Shown: piece by piece, positions 9,254 to 17,423 of the stretch
How positions within the stretch are numbered: the stretch's first letter is position 1
Layout of the letters: each line of letters opens with the position of its first letter
From: Novosphingobium guangzhouense
GTDB lineage: Bacteria > Pseudomonadota > Alphaproteobacteria > Sphingomonadales > Sphingomonadaceae
DNA: 64,000 bases
Direction of reading: 5' to 3'
Assembly (NCBI RefSeq): GCF_002896965.1
Contig: NZ_LYMM01000095.1
Location: 1 to 64,000 of the forward strand
The notes under the pieces: model-generated
What the model was told of the DNA's origin: nothing
What the model saw: the letters and a program-made list of their open reading frames with translations, nothing else
Databases searched by the model: none
Made by a program: the position numbers and the translations under genes

Positions 9254-11782
9254 GTGGTGACCCGGCCGGAATCCGGCGCCGGTGCCGCATCGGACCTGAC
9301 CCCGGCGGCCAGCTGGCTGGACAGTTACGCCGCCTCCGCGTCGCGCGGGGATCTGTTCGGCGATGCCAGCCGCCCGGTGGCGCAAGTGTGGCGCAAGGTG
9401 GCCGCAGGCCTCTCTGCCGCTACGGACGGAGACCCTTCGGCCCTGCAGGACGCCACCGCGCGCCACGCCGCCGACCTTGGCCTTGCCTTCCGCCTGACCG
9501 GCGATGAGGACGAACGTTCCTGGCCGCTCAACGCCATGCCGCTGATCGTCGGCGCGCAGGAATGGGCGCAGGTCGAACGTGGCCTGATCCAGCGCGCGCA
9601 GCTGATGGAGGCCATTTCCGCAGACATCTACGGCAAACAGAAGCTGGTCGCGGACGGCCATCTTCCCGCCGCCGTGGTTGCCGGAAGCCCGTTCTTCGCC
9701 CGGCGCATGATCGGGCGCACGCCGGACGATGCCGGAGGGGCGGGGGGGCGCTTCATCCACGTCTACGCGGCAGACCTCGCGCGCGGCCCGCGCGGACAGT
9801 GGCGGGTGCTGCAGGACCGGGTGCGGGTGGCGGGCGGCATCGGCTATGCGCTGGAGAACCGCCTGGCGATGTCGCGCGCCATCGGCAACCTGCTGGCCGA
9901 CGCCCATGCGCGCCGCCTGTCGGAATTCTTCGCCCGCATGGTAGAGGGCATGACTGCCGCCTGCCGCCGCGAAAATCCGCGCATCGCGCTGATGACGCCG
10001 GGCCGCTTCAACCAGACGTATGCCGAACAGGCACACCTTGCCCGCTACCTTGGCCTGCCGCTGGTCGAAGGCCGCGACCTGACCGTGCTGGACGACAAGC
10101 TCTACGTGGGCACCATCGCCGGACCGAAGCGGGTGGACGCGCTGTGGCGCTGGATCGATACAACCGCGCTCGATCCGCTGTCGTTCGATGCCAAGTCGCA
10201 GCTGGGCGTCGCCGGGCTGTTCGATGCCTGGACCGGCGGCGGGGTCGAGATGATGAACTGGCCGGGGGTCGAAGTGCTCGAATCCGCCGCCTTCGCCGCC
10301 TTCCTGCCGCGCCTGTGCCGCACCCTGCTGGGCGAGGCGCCGATCCTGCCCAACGTGGCGACGTGGTGGTGCGGCCAGTCGGTCGAAAGTTCCACCGTCG
10401 CCGCGCGGCTGGACGATCTGGCGCTGCTGCCCGCGTTCGGTCAGCCGGTAGAGGGGCTGGAAAGCCGCAATCCGGTGGCCGGCTCCGCGCTGGACGGAAA
10501 GGCGCGCGTGGCGCTGATCGATGCCTTGTGGCGGCGGCCCATGGACTATTGCGGGCAGGAGATCGTCCACCTTTCCACCACGCCCGCGATCATCGACGGG
10601 CAGATCGTGCCCCGGCCCTTCACCGTGCGCGCATTCGTGGCGCGCACTGCGGACGGCGGGTGGACGGTGATGCCCGGCGGCTTCGCACGCCTGTCGTCCA
10701 GCACCGCGCTGCCGACCTCGCTGATGGGCGACGGGGACTTGTCCGCCGACTTGTGGGTGGTGGACGACAAGCCCGCCGCCGCCCACCTCGGCAGCCGGGT
10801 GGCGGGAGAGCCGCCGATATCGCGCGGCGGCGGCATCCTTGCCAGCCAGGCGGCGGACAACCTGTTCTGGTTCGGCCGCTATAACGAGCGGGCCGAGGCG
10901 ATGGTGCGGGTGGTCCGCGCGATCCTGGCCAACCCCGCCGACAGCGACGGCAACGTCGATGCCGAAGGGGCCGCGCTGCCGCGCCTGGCCGGGCTGCTGG
11001 TGGAAGGCGGGGCGATAGAGGCGGAAACGGCGCGCCTGCCGGTTGCCGCGATCTGCGCCCGTGCGCTGACGGAAACGCGGCTGCCCGGCGGCGTCGCCAT
11101 GCTGATGCGCCGCCGCCAGCAGGTGGGCATGGCCCTGCGCGAACGCTTCGCGCGCGATTTCTGGCGGATCGTCAGCCGCCCGATGCCTTCCATCAATGTC
11201 GATCGTCCGCAGTCCATGCTGGCCAGCGCGCGCTGGCTGACGGAACATTTCAGCGCGCTTTCGGGCCTGATTTCGGAAAACATGGTGCGTTCGGCCGCAT
11301 GGCGGTTTCTTGAGATCGGGCAGCGGCTGGAACGCGCGCAGGTGATCTGCCGCACCGCGCGCAGCCTGACCGGGGGTGACGAAGAGGGAGCGGACGTTAC
11401 CTCGCTCAGCCTGCTGCTGGACTTGTGCGACAGCCAGATCATCTATCGCAGCCGCTACCTTACCGGTCCCGCGCTAAACCCCGTGCGCGATCTCGTGCTG
11501 CTGGACCCGGACAATCCGCGCGCACTGGTCTATCAGGTGGCGCAGATCGTGGCGCACCTTTGCGCGCTGCCGTCATCGCGCGATGACAATATCCCCGAAC
11601 CGCCCCTGCGCGCTGCCCGCGCCCTGCTGGGAGAGCTTCAGGCCGCGCTTGCGCCCGACATGACGCCCGCGCGGCTGGCGGCGATGGAAGCGCAGCTGCT
11701 GGCGCTGTCGGACGCGGTTTCGCTGCGCTACTTCCTGCAACTGGACAACGAGGACGCCGAAAGGCGCACGACGCTGCTGTGA
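9254..11782 (+). CDS. Circularly permuted ATP-grasp / alpha-E domain fusion protein
   Basis: An 842-residue protein joining two domains that are separate proteins in many genomes: a circularly permuted ATP-grasp (COG2308, about residues 50-500) and an all-helical alpha-E domain (COG2307, about 535-835, starting SQAADNLFWFGRYNERAEAM). Permuted ATP-grasp signatures include VLDDKLYVGTI, GVEMMNWPGVEVLES and YCGQEIVHLSTTP. The enzyme is expected to be an ATP-dependent amide (peptide) ligase with unknown substrate. The start is GTG with GGAG 7 nt upstream (9243-9246). Its stop overlaps the ATG of the next transglutaminase by one base, so the two are translationally coupled. Confidence 0.9.
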   Translation: MVTRPESGAGAASDLTPAASWLDSYAASASRGDLFGDASRPVAQVWRKVAAGLSAATDGDPSALQDATARHAADLGLAFRLTGDEDERSWPLNAMPLIVGAQEWAQVERGLIQRAQLMEAISADIYGKQKLVADGHLPAAVVAGSPFFARRMIGRTPDDAGGAGGRFIHVYAADLARGPRGQWRVLQDRVRVAGGIGYALENRLAMSRAIGNLLADAHARRLSEFFARMVEGMTAACRRENPRIALMTPGRFNQTYAEQAHLARYLGLPLVEGRDLTVLDDKLYVGTIAGPKRVDALWRWIDTTALDPLSFDAKSQLGVAGLFDAWTGGGVEMMNWPGVEVLESAAFAAFLPRLCRTLLGEAPILPNVATWWCGQSVESSTVAARLDDLALLPAFGQPVEGLESRNPVAGSALDGKARVALIDALWRRPMDYCGQEIVHLSTTPAIIDGQIVPRPFTVRAFVARTADGGWTVMPGGFARLSSSTALPTSLMGDGDLSADLWVVDDKPAAAHLGSRVAGEPPISRGGGILASQAADNLFWFGRYNERAEAMVRVVRAILANPADSDGNVDAEGAALPRLAGLLVEGGAIEAETARLPVAAICARALTETRLPGGVAMLMRRRQQVGMALRERFARDFWRIVSRPMPSINVDRPQSMLASARWLTEHFSALSGLISENMVRSAAWRFLEIGQRLERAQVICRTARSLTGGDEEGADVTSLSLLLDLCDSQIIYRSRYLTGPALNPVRDLVLLDPDNPRALVYQVAQIVAHLCALPSSRDDNIPEPPLRAARALLGELQAALAPDMTPARLAAMEAQLLALSDAVSLRYFLQLDNEDAERRTTLL

Positions 11783-12663
11783 TGCGCTATTCGGTCAGCC
11801 ACATAACCACACTGAAATATGCGCAGCCGGTGAACATGGCGCAGTTCAACGTGCGCCTGAAACCTGCGGCGTGGAACGGGCAACTGGTCAGCGACTACAA
11901 GCTGACGCTCGATCCCGCGCCTGCGCAAGTGGTCGAAGGGCAGGGCGGCTACCACGTCAACGAGGCGCGCTTCGCACTGCGCGAGGCGACGTCGCAAGTG
12001 CAGATCGAAAGCCGCTTTACGGTGGAGGTAGAGCCGCTGCCGTTCTTCGTGGAAGATGCTGCGGGGCCGGGTCTTGCCGACTTGCGCGAACGGGCGATGA
12101 AGAAGCCGGACCTGTCTGACCTTGCGCCCGCATCGTACATCTTCGCCTCGCCCATCGCGCAGGAGCATCGCGAGATCGCCGGCTGGGCGGGAGCGCTGCT
12201 GAACGAGGCGATGCCGGTGATGGAGGCGGGACGGGCGCTGATGTCGGCCATCCATTCCGAATTCACTTACGATGCCAAGGCCACGGTGGCCGATACCCCC
12301 CCGATCGATGCGTTCAACCGGCGGCACGGGGTTTGCCAGGATTTCAGCCACGTCATGATCATTGCCGCGCGGGCGCACGGCATTCCGGCGGCTTATGTCA
12401 GCGGTTACCTGCGCACCCTGCCGCCGCCGGGGCAGGAACGGCTGGTCGGCGCCGATGCCATGCACGCCTGGGTCAACTTGTGGTGCGGCGAGGAACTGGG
12501 CTGGGTCGGCTTCGATCCCACCAACGACAAGCTGGCCGATACCGACCACATCTTTCTTGGCATGGGGCGCGATTATTCCGACGTGGCCCCGCTGGACGGG
12601 CGCTTTCGCGGCGCGGGGGCGCAGCAGATGTTCTTTTCGGTGGACGTTTCGCCGCAGGATTGA
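11782..12663 (+). CDS. Transglutaminase-like cysteine peptidase family protein
   Basis: A 293-residue protein with the bacterial transglutaminase N-terminal domain (RYSVSHITTLKYAQPV) and a COG1305 core with an intact triad: Cys185 in RRHGVCQDFSH, His228 in DAMHAWVNLW and Asp245 in WVGFDPTNDK. It is the third gene of the DUF2126/ATP-grasp operon and starts inside the stop codon of the fusion gene. It probably hydrolyses or transfers an isopeptide or peptide bond on the same unknown product the ATP-grasp protein makes. It has no signal sequence, so it is presumably cytoplasmic. Confidence 0.92.
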   Translation: MRYSVSHITTLKYAQPVNMAQFNVRLKPAAWNGQLVSDYKLTLDPAPAQVVEGQGGYHVNEARFALREATSQVQIESRFTVEVEPLPFFVEDAAGPGLADLRERAMKKPDLSDLAPASYIFASPIAQEHREIAGWAGALLNEAMPVMEAGRALMSAIHSEFTYDAKATVADTPPIDAFNRRHGVCQDFSHVMIIAARAHGIPAAYVSGYLRTLPPPGQERLVGADAMHAWVNLWCGEELGWVGFDPTNDKLADTDHIFLGMGRDYSDVAPLDGRFRGAGAQQMFFSVDVSPQD

Positions 12664-12769
12664 GCCGCAAGGGCGCGATGCTTCGCGCAGGAGAGAAGCC
12701 GGGCCGCGTCAGCGCCTATCTAGCGCGACCCGACTCCACTCCTGCGCGAAAAGGGCCAGTAGCTGCAGG

Positions 12770-13216
12770 TTAGTGGCTGCGGCCTGGATTGGTGACGGGC
12801 TCTCCCGGAAATATGCCCGCGATGGCCAGCGCGGCGCCGATCTTCGACAGCGTTTCCAGCATGTCGCCCACGCTTTCTTCCGCCACCACCAGGTCCAGCG
12901 TCTCGCGGGTCGCGGCCGGGCCACGGTCGCGCAGGGAGGTGATGAGTTCGAGGATGACCGCCTCGTGCTCGGAAACGTGGCTGCAGCCCATGGGGCAGAA
13001 TGCCAGCGTATCCAGTGCATCGCGGTTGAGCAGCACCATCGCGCGGTGAAAGGGCTGCAAGCCTCCGATCATCCGCCAGCGGGCGAAAGCCGGGGCCAGA
13101 AGCTGTGCCGGGCAGCGCTTGTGACCAATCGCGGTGACCCACGCACGCATGGACCAGACGAGGAACCGGCACCCTTCGTCGAGGCTGCTGAGAGGGCGGT
13201 CGACGTACTTGTACAT
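12770..13216 (-). CDS. Conserved hypothetical protein with Cys/His cluster, probably iron-regulated
   Basis: A 148-residue protein I do not recognise as a named family. The middle holds a compact metal-ligand-like cluster, FCPMGCSHVSEHE (Cys74, Cys78, His80, His84), and the C-terminal half is helical. There is no signal peptide; residues 120-140 are mildly hydrophobic but not a clear membrane helix. The start is well supported: AAGGAGA lies 7 nt upstream of the ATG. A Fur-box-like dyad sits 29 nt upstream of the start, so expression is likely iron-responsive. It is convergent with the transglutaminase operon. A role in iron handling is an inference from the operator and the Cys/His cluster only. 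Confidence 0.7.
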   Translation of the reverse strand: MYKYVDRPLSSLDEGCRFLVWSMRAWVTAIGHKRCPAQLLAPAFARWRMIGGLQPFHRAMVLLNRDALDTLAFCPMGCSHVSEHEAVILELITSLRDRGPAATRETLDLVVAEESVGDMLETLSKIGAALAIAGIFPGEPVTNPGRSH

Positions 13217-13244
13217 GGCGGGTCTCCTTTTAGGGCTTGCACAT

Positions 13245-13263
13245 GCGAATGATTATCATTAGC
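13245..13263 (-). promoter_or_regulatory. Fur-box-like operator upstream of the 148-residue protein gene
   Basis: The 19-mer GCGAATGATTATCATTAGC matches the Fur consensus GATAATGATAATCATTATC at 15 of 19 positions, with AATGAT/ATCATT as the exact inner arms. It lies 29-47 nt upstream of the minus-strand start at 13216, where bound Fur would block RNA polymerase. No plus-strand gene begins nearby. Confidence 0.7.
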
Positions 13264-13668
13264 TACTGTTACGCGGCTTGCTCCTCTCGTCAAGCCTGCA
13301 CCAAGCCCGGAGAAACGCTTGTCATGGGGCGTTTCTCCCATCCTGTGACCTTGGCCGGGGCGGCTCCTTGCCTTGCCCGCCCCGGCCGTCTTTTCCCGCG
13401 GTCACGGATCTGGAATATTTCCTTGTATCGCAGATAGATGGCGGGAAAATCCGGGATTTTCCGGCGCTCTGCGGCAGAATGCAGGGCCGCAGGTCGGAAT
13501 GGTCCGGCGCGTCAATGGCCGAAACATTCCACCTGTCATGCGCAGCTTGTGCCGCGCTTATCCACAGGACAGCCCACAGCACAGGCGACGGCACGCGCCG
13601 CGAATCGAGAGCCGGATCGTGCGCGACGAATCGGGCCGAATCGCTCGCTGCGAATCGGCCCGTTCCTG
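13264..13668. other. Intergenic stretch with no supported gene
   Basis: About 405 bases without a convincing coding region: the open frames here have no recognisable protein content and overlap each other. It holds one perfect DnaA-box 9-mer TTATCCACA at 13558-13566, several CGAATCG copies between 13600 and 13660, and the hairpin described separately at its right end. Confidence 0.6.
13633..13661 (-). terminator. Hairpin just downstream of the CMD-family gene
   Basis: GGGCCGAATCGC (13633-13644) pairs with GCGAATCGGCCC (13650-13661) over 12 bp with one A-A mismatch and a 5-nt loop. It lies 7 nt past the minus-strand stop codon. No T-tract follows on either strand, so it is a probable rather than a classical terminator. 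Confidence 0.4.
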
Positions 13669-14289
13669 TCAGCGATAGTCGAAGCCGCCCTTGGGCTGGA
13701 TCTTGAGCGAATTCTGCTGCAGCGCGGTCATCAGGTAGGAGCCGACAAGCAGCGGAAATTCCAGCATCTGCTTCTCATCCCAGCTTTGCGCCAGCGTGTT
13801 CCAGGTTTCATCGCTCATGCAGTGGTCGGCCAGCAGTTCTTCCACCCCGCGCAGGATCGCGGCTTCGTGCGCGGTCCAGCCGGCGGCGGATGACCCATCG
13901 AACACCCGCTCGATCTCTTCGGGCGTGATGCCGAAGGCCTTGCCGATATCCACATGCTCGCTCCATTCGAACGGCGCGCGGGCCAGCAGCGCCAGCCGCA
14001 GGATCGCCAGTTCGCGCTCACGCGGGGGGATCACGCCTTTCGCCAGTTCGATGCCCAGCACCATCTGCCCCTTGAACATGCCCGGATGGCGCAGCGTGAT
14101 CAGGCTGACATCGGGGAAGGGGCGGCTTTCGGGGATGGAGAAGGCGGCGCGGATGACCCGGACCTGCTCCATGCCTTCGGGGCTGACGTCCTCCAGCGCA
14201 AGCGGCGCATAGCGCGGGCCGCCCGCCACGGTCTGTGCCATGCGCGCGTCGGCATCGAAGTCGTTCCTTGCGGTGATCGGTTCGGGCAT
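13669..14289 (-). CDS. Carboxymuconolactone decarboxylase (CMD/AhpD-like) family protein
   Basis: A 206-residue protein of the CMD family. The recognisable core is ERELAILRLALLARAPFEWSEHVDIGKAFGITPEEIERV (about residues 95-135), the helix-loop-helix that carries the active site. The AhpD CxxC pair is absent; the EWSEHV version typical of decarboxylase/lactonase-like members is present. It follows a sulfotransferase gene by about 14 nt on the same strand, so the two form an operon. Members of this subfamily are frequent in aromatic and steroid degradation loci of sphingomonads, but the substrate here is unknown. Confidence 0.82.
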   Translation of the reverse strand: MPEPITARNDFDADARMAQTVAGGPRYAPLALEDVSPEGMEQVRVIRAAFSIPESRPFPDVSLITLRHPGMFKGQMVLGIELAKGVIPPRERELAILRLALLARAPFEWSEHVDIGKAFGITPEEIERVFDGSSAAGWTAHEAAILRGVEELLADHCMSDETWNTLAQSWDEKQMLEFPLLVGSYLMTALQQNSLKIQPKGGFDYR

Positions 14290-14303
14290 TCCGGTTCCTC
14301 TTT

Positions 14304-15443
14304 TCAGGCGGCGCCCTCAATCGGGGGGCGGCCCATGTGGTTCAGGTATTCGGCAAAGCGTGCACGCACCGCCGCAGGTTCGAGAGCGAAGCGGGCGGGG
14401 TCGGGCTTGGCCATGCGTTCGGTGGCGGCGTTGCCTTCCCACCACTGCGCCATCGCCTGTTCGAAGGCTGGCGACACGTCTTCTCCCAGCCAGCCGTAGA
14501 GGCGGCGCACCTGACCCAGCGGGTCGGCCTGCATCGCGCGAAAGTCGATGTCGAAGAAGCGGTGGTCGTTGCCGGCCTTGCGAAAGGCGATCGCCCGCGT
14601 CATCGCTTCGGACCAGCACTGCACGTTCAGTTCGCCGATATAGGCATGGTCGACGTGGTCCGAGAACTTGCCGATGATATCCGCATAGACGGTGGCGACG
14701 GACAGCATCACCTCGGTCGGATCGCGGTGCGTCATCACGAAGCGGGCATCGGGATAGGCGGCGTCCAGCGCGTTGAGGTAAAGCATGTGCGTGGGCGCCT
14801 TGAGCCGCCACGGCCGGGCGCGCTCACCCCATTGCAGCAGCCGCAATACGCGCTTGTGGTACTGGTAGGTGCCGTGAAGGTCCGCCTCCAGCAGCCACTG
14901 CGAATAGCTGGGCACTTGCGCGAAGGCCTGGAAGATCTGGCTGCGGAAATCGAGCGCCATGAGATCCTGGCACTCCATCGCCCCGTCGATCCCGCTGGGC
15001 GTGCGACTGCCACCCTTGAGCCGCTCGTCCGCCGCGCTGGCAGAGGCGCCGCGCCGCGGGTCGGGCCCCTTCACCGTGGAGGGCGGCGGACAGGGCTGGG
15101 AGCTTTCCCATACCCGCAGATACCGCACGTCCGGATCGCTGGAGAGCAGGTAGGACAGCGCCGAAGAGCCGGTGCGCGGCAGGCTGACCCCGAACAGCGG
15201 GGCGCGGATTTCCTCGTCCCCGATTTCCGGGTGGCGGCGATACCAGTCTTCCACCATCAGGCGCTGGCGCAAGTGCAGCACGATACGGTCGCGCAGGGCA
15301 TGTTCGCCCGTGGCATTGAGCCGGGCCTCCGTGCCCAGCGCCAGCACCAGCCGTTCCAGTCCTTCGCGAAAGCCGTCGTCCCCGAAATCGGCAAGGCCGG
15401 TCGCGGCCTGTGCGACGGCCATCAGGTCTGCGGCTGGTTCCAT
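14304..15443 (-). CDS. Sulfotransferase family protein
   Basis: A 379-residue P-loop sulfotransferase-fold protein. The 5'-phosphosulfate-binding loop is VSLPRTGSSALSYLLSSDP (about residues 128-146), and the 3'-phosphate site is FVMTHRDPTEVMLSVATVY. There is no signal peptide, so it is cytoplasmic. PAPS would be the usual sulfate donor, but many bacterial members of this subfamily lack a known acceptor. A second, divergent paralogue of the same subfamily is encoded at about 54 kb, also beside catabolic genes. The start codon is the first ATG; the next one is far inside the domain. Confidence 0.88.
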   Translation of the reverse strand: MEPAADLMAVAQAATGLADFGDDGFREGLERLVLALGTEARLNATGEHALRDRIVLHLRQRLMVEDWYRRHPEIGDEEIRAPLFGVSLPRTGSSALSYLLSSDPDVRYLRVWESSQPCPPPSTVKGPDPRRGASASAADERLKGGSRTPSGIDGAMECQDLMALDFRSQIFQAFAQVPSYSQWLLEADLHGTYQYHKRVLRLLQWGERARPWRLKAPTHMLYLNALDAAYPDARFVMTHRDPTEVMLSVATVYADIIGKFSDHVDHAYIGELNVQCWSEAMTRAIAFRKAGNDHRFFDIDFRAMQADPLGQVRRLYGWLGEDVSPAFEQAMAQWWEGNAATERMAKPDPARFALEPAAVRARFAEYLNHMGRPPIEGAA

Positions 15444-15555
15444 GGCGCTCTCCCCCGTCCGGTCGTTGCCGGTTTGCGGGGCGCACTATGCGCGGCGGCG
15501 GGAAGAGCGCCAAACGCCGCAGCGATGTTGGAAGCACGCGCCCGCGCGCGCAGAC

Positions 15556-16212
15556 TTATCCCCGCGAAGCGCGCACCGCTGCGCCGCCCGCGAAGGGCGC
15601 GATGGCGATCAGTACGAGGCTGGCGGCGGCGGTAAGCGCCAGTCCGCTTTCCCCGCCGGTGCCAAGGCTTCCGGCGCCGAAGATGAGCACGGGCACCGCC
15701 ATCGGGATCACCAGAAGTCCCGCCAGCGCCGCGCCGCCGCGCAGGCCCGACGTCAGCGCCGCCACCGTCACCCCCAGCGCGGCAAGGCCCGGAGTGCCCG
15801 CCAGCAGGCCGATTTCCACCACCCGCACGGTCTGCCCGTCCAGCCCCAGCAGAGCGGCGGCGGGCAGGGCGGCCAGCATCAGCGGCGGCCCGAAGCTGAT
15901 CCAGTGGGCCAGCACCCGCACCGCGATCACCAGTTCTTCGGATATGCCGCGCAAGGCCCACTGGTCGAACAGGCCCTGTTCGATATCGGGCTCCACCAGA
16001 CGGTCGAGCGGCAGGATCGCGGCCAGCAGCGCGGCCACCCAGATCACCCCGCCGCCGGTTTTGGCCAGTAGCGGCGCATCGGGGCCGACCGCGAAGGGAT
16101 AGAGCATCGCCACCGACAGGAAGAACAGCACCGGCAGCAAAGCGCCGCCGCCCCGGCCACCCAGCAGCAGGCGGGCCAGATCGCGGCGCAGCAGGGTCAT
16201 CAACCGGCTCAT
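15556..16212 (-). CDS. ccmB: Heme exporter protein CcmB
   Basis: A 218-residue inner-membrane protein with six predicted hydrophobic segments, beginning MSRLMTLLRRDLARLLLGG, typical of CcmB. With CcmA it forms the ABC module of cytochrome c maturation system I, used to release holo-CcmE. Its ATG overlaps the ccmA stop by 4 nt (ATGA), so the pair is translationally coupled. ccmC, ccmD and ccmE are not adjacent: the next minus-strand gene downstream is a sulfotransferase. The rest of the system must be encoded elsewhere. Confidence 0.9.
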   Translation of the reverse strand: MSRLMTLLRRDLARLLLGGRGGGALLPVLFFLSVAMLYPFAVGPDAPLLAKTGGGVIWVAALLAAILPLDRLVEPDIEQGLFDQWALRGISEELVIAVRVLAHWISFGPPLMLAALPAAALLGLDGQTVRVVEIGLLAGTPGLAALGVTVAALTSGLRGGAALAGLLVIPMAVPVLIFGAGSLGTGGESGLALTAAASLVLIAIAPFAGGAAVRASRG

Positions 16213-16823
16213 GCGGCGTACCGTGAAAGTTCGAGCGTGCGCAGGTTCGGCATGCGAAACGCCTGATGCGATGCGACCAGAGCGATGCCGCCTGCCGCGC
16301 AGTGTTCTGCGGTCAGCGTCTCGGCCAGTTCCACCGCCTGCCCGTCGAGCCCGTTGAGCGGCTCGTCCAGCAGCCAGATCGCGGCTTTCTGGCTCAGCAG
16401 GCGCGCAAAGGCGGCGCGCTTCTTCTGGCCGGTTGACAAGTAACGCACCGGCACGTCGAGCAGCCCGGAAAGGCCCAGCCGTTCAAGCTGCGCGGCGGTA
16501 TCGGCGGCTCCACCCTCCAGCGCCGGGCAGTCCAGCGCCTGCCAGAAGGCCAGCGCCCGGCCCAGCGGCAATGCCGGGTCCAGCGCGGGTTTCTCGTCCA
16601 GCAGGCCGATGGTCCCTTGTACGGTGCAGCCCCCTTCGAACGCGGGGGCTAGCCCGGCGACGATGCGCAGCAGGCTGGATTTGCCGATGCCGTTGGTGCC
16701 TGCCACCTGCAGCGCTTCTGTGCCGTGCAGCGTGAAGGAGAGCCCGGCGAACAGCACCCTGTCGCCCCTGCGGCACGCGAGGTCGGTTGCGGTGACGCTG
16801 TAAGTGCCTGATGCCCCTTGCAT
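16209..16823 (-). CDS. ccmA: Heme ABC exporter ATP-binding protein CcmA
   Basis: A 204-residue ABC ATPase. Walker A is GTNGIGKSSLLR, the signature is LSTGQKKRAAFARLL (LSTGQ form, characteristic of CcmA) and Walker B is IWLLDEPLNGLD. It partners CcmB in system I cytochrome c biogenesis at the inner membrane. It is divergent from the pterin dehydratase gene with about 47 nt between the starts, so both promoters must share or overlap that short gap. Confidence 0.93.
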   Translation of the reverse strand: MQGASGTYSVTATDLACRRGDRVLFAGLSFTLHGTEALQVAGTNGIGKSSLLRIVAGLAPAFEGGCTVQGTIGLLDEKPALDPALPLGRALAFWQALDCPALEGGAADTAAQLERLGLSGLLDVPVRYLSTGQKKRAAFARLLSQKAAIWLLDEPLNGLDGQAVELAETLTAEHCAAGGIALVASHQAFRMPNLRTLELSRYAA

Positions 16824-16870
16824 GGGGCGGAGCCTTAGGGGAAACGCTGGCTACTGCCAAGGAGAGCGAC

Positions 16871-17185
16871 ATGACCGAGCAAACGGCCCAGAACAACCGA
16901 CCCGCCCGCCTTACCGACGCCGCGCGCGACGCGCTGCTGGCCGAACTGCCCCGCTGGACCCTGCGCGCAGACGGCCTTGCCATCGAGACGGAACTGAAAT
17001 TCGCCGATTTCAACGCCGCCTTCGGCTTCATGACCCGCGTGGCGCTCTATGCCGACAAGGCCGACCATCACCCCGAATGGTTCAACGTCTACAACACCGT
17101 GCGCCTGACCCTCACCACCCACGACGCCAAAGGCCTGAGCGAACGCGACGCCGCCATGGCGCGGTTCATCGAGGGGGTGGTTTGA
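16871..17185 (+). CDS. phhB: 4a-hydroxytetrahydrobiopterin dehydratase (pterin-4-alpha-carbinolamine dehydratase)
   Basis: A 104-residue enzyme that dehydrates the 4a-carbinolamine pterin formed by aromatic amino acid hydroxylases, regenerating the cofactor. The active-site motif is KADHHPEWFNVYNTVRLTL, with the two essential histidines, followed by LTTHDAKGLSERD. The start at MTEQTAQNN is chosen because AAGGAGA lies about 6 nt upstream and the longer frame overlaps the ccmA promoter. No phenylalanine hydroxylase gene lies next to it. Confidence 0.92.
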   Translation: MTEQTAQNNRPARLTDAARDALLAELPRWTLRADGLAIETELKFADFNAAFGFMTRVALYADKADHHPEWFNVYNTVRLTLTTHDAKGLSERDAAMARFIEGVV

Positions 17186-17256
17186 GGGGCGGGTTGGCGC
17201 CCTTTGCGGGCGCTCACGTGCTGGATTTGAATTCCTGAAAGCTGCCATTCTGATCG

Positions 17257-17306
17257 CACCCTTCACACGGGTGGCGTAGCAGGTTCAATCCCCGCCGCGC
17301 CCATCA
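17257..17306 (+). other. 3' half of a tRNA-Val(CAC): probable attachment-site remnant
   Basis: From position 27 to the discriminator the sequence fits tRNA geometry exactly. It has a 5-bp anticodon stem CACCC/GGGTG around loop TTCACAC (anticodon CAC), a 5-nt variable loop GCGTA, a T-arm GCAGG-TTCAATC-CCCGC with one A-C mismatch, an acceptor strand CGCGCCC and discriminator A, then TCA where CCA is usual. The D-arm and 5' acceptor strand (GGGCGCG expected) are not found upstream. A tRNA 3' half alone is the usual trace of integration into a tRNA gene. It is not a functional tRNA. Confidence 0.7.
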
Positions 17307-17388
17307 CTTTTCTAGATTTATTTCAGTCAGTTAGAAAAGTGGTTCGACCTTCAGGCGGGAAAGACCGGCTCCCAAGAAAGGACCGGCA

Positions 17389-17411
17389 AAGGACGCCCTA
17401 ACGGCGCCCTT
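17389..17411 (-). terminator. Terminator-like hairpin after the PD-(D/E)xK nuclease gene
   Basis: Read on the minus strand, AAGGGCGCC pairs with GGCGTCCTT through a 9-bp stem (one G-U) with a 5-nt loop. It lies 12 nt past the stop codon at 17424. Only a short T run follows, so strength is uncertain. Confidence 0.45.
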
Positions 17412-17423
17412 CCCCCTTTTTCC

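Larger units (their letters stand above)
17186..17423. other. Junction region holding a tRNA fragment and inverted repeats
   Basis: This marks the boundary between high-GC core sequence and the lower-GC nuclease gene. It holds the tRNA-Val 3' fragment, an 8-bp inverted repeat CTTTTCTA (17307-17314) / TAGAAAAG (17332-17339) immediately after it, and a terminator-like hairpin before the nuclease gene's stop. No coding region is supported. Confidence 0.6.

Noticed and set aside
9170..11248. Long minus-strand open frame opposite the ATP-grasp/alpha-E gene
   Set aside because: Composition typical of an antisense frame, and the plus strand is clearly coding.
13237..13437. Small plus-strand frame beginning at the Fur-box-like dyad
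   Set aside because: No ribosome site or recognisable protein, and the operator is better placed for the minus-strand gene.
17206..17306. Selenocysteine tRNA or complete tRNA reading of the tRNA-like fragment
   Set aside because: A TCA anticodon would need a shifted loop. The 5-bp stem with a 7-nt loop gives CAC, no D-arm is present, and the only GGGCGCT upstream is about 97 nt away.
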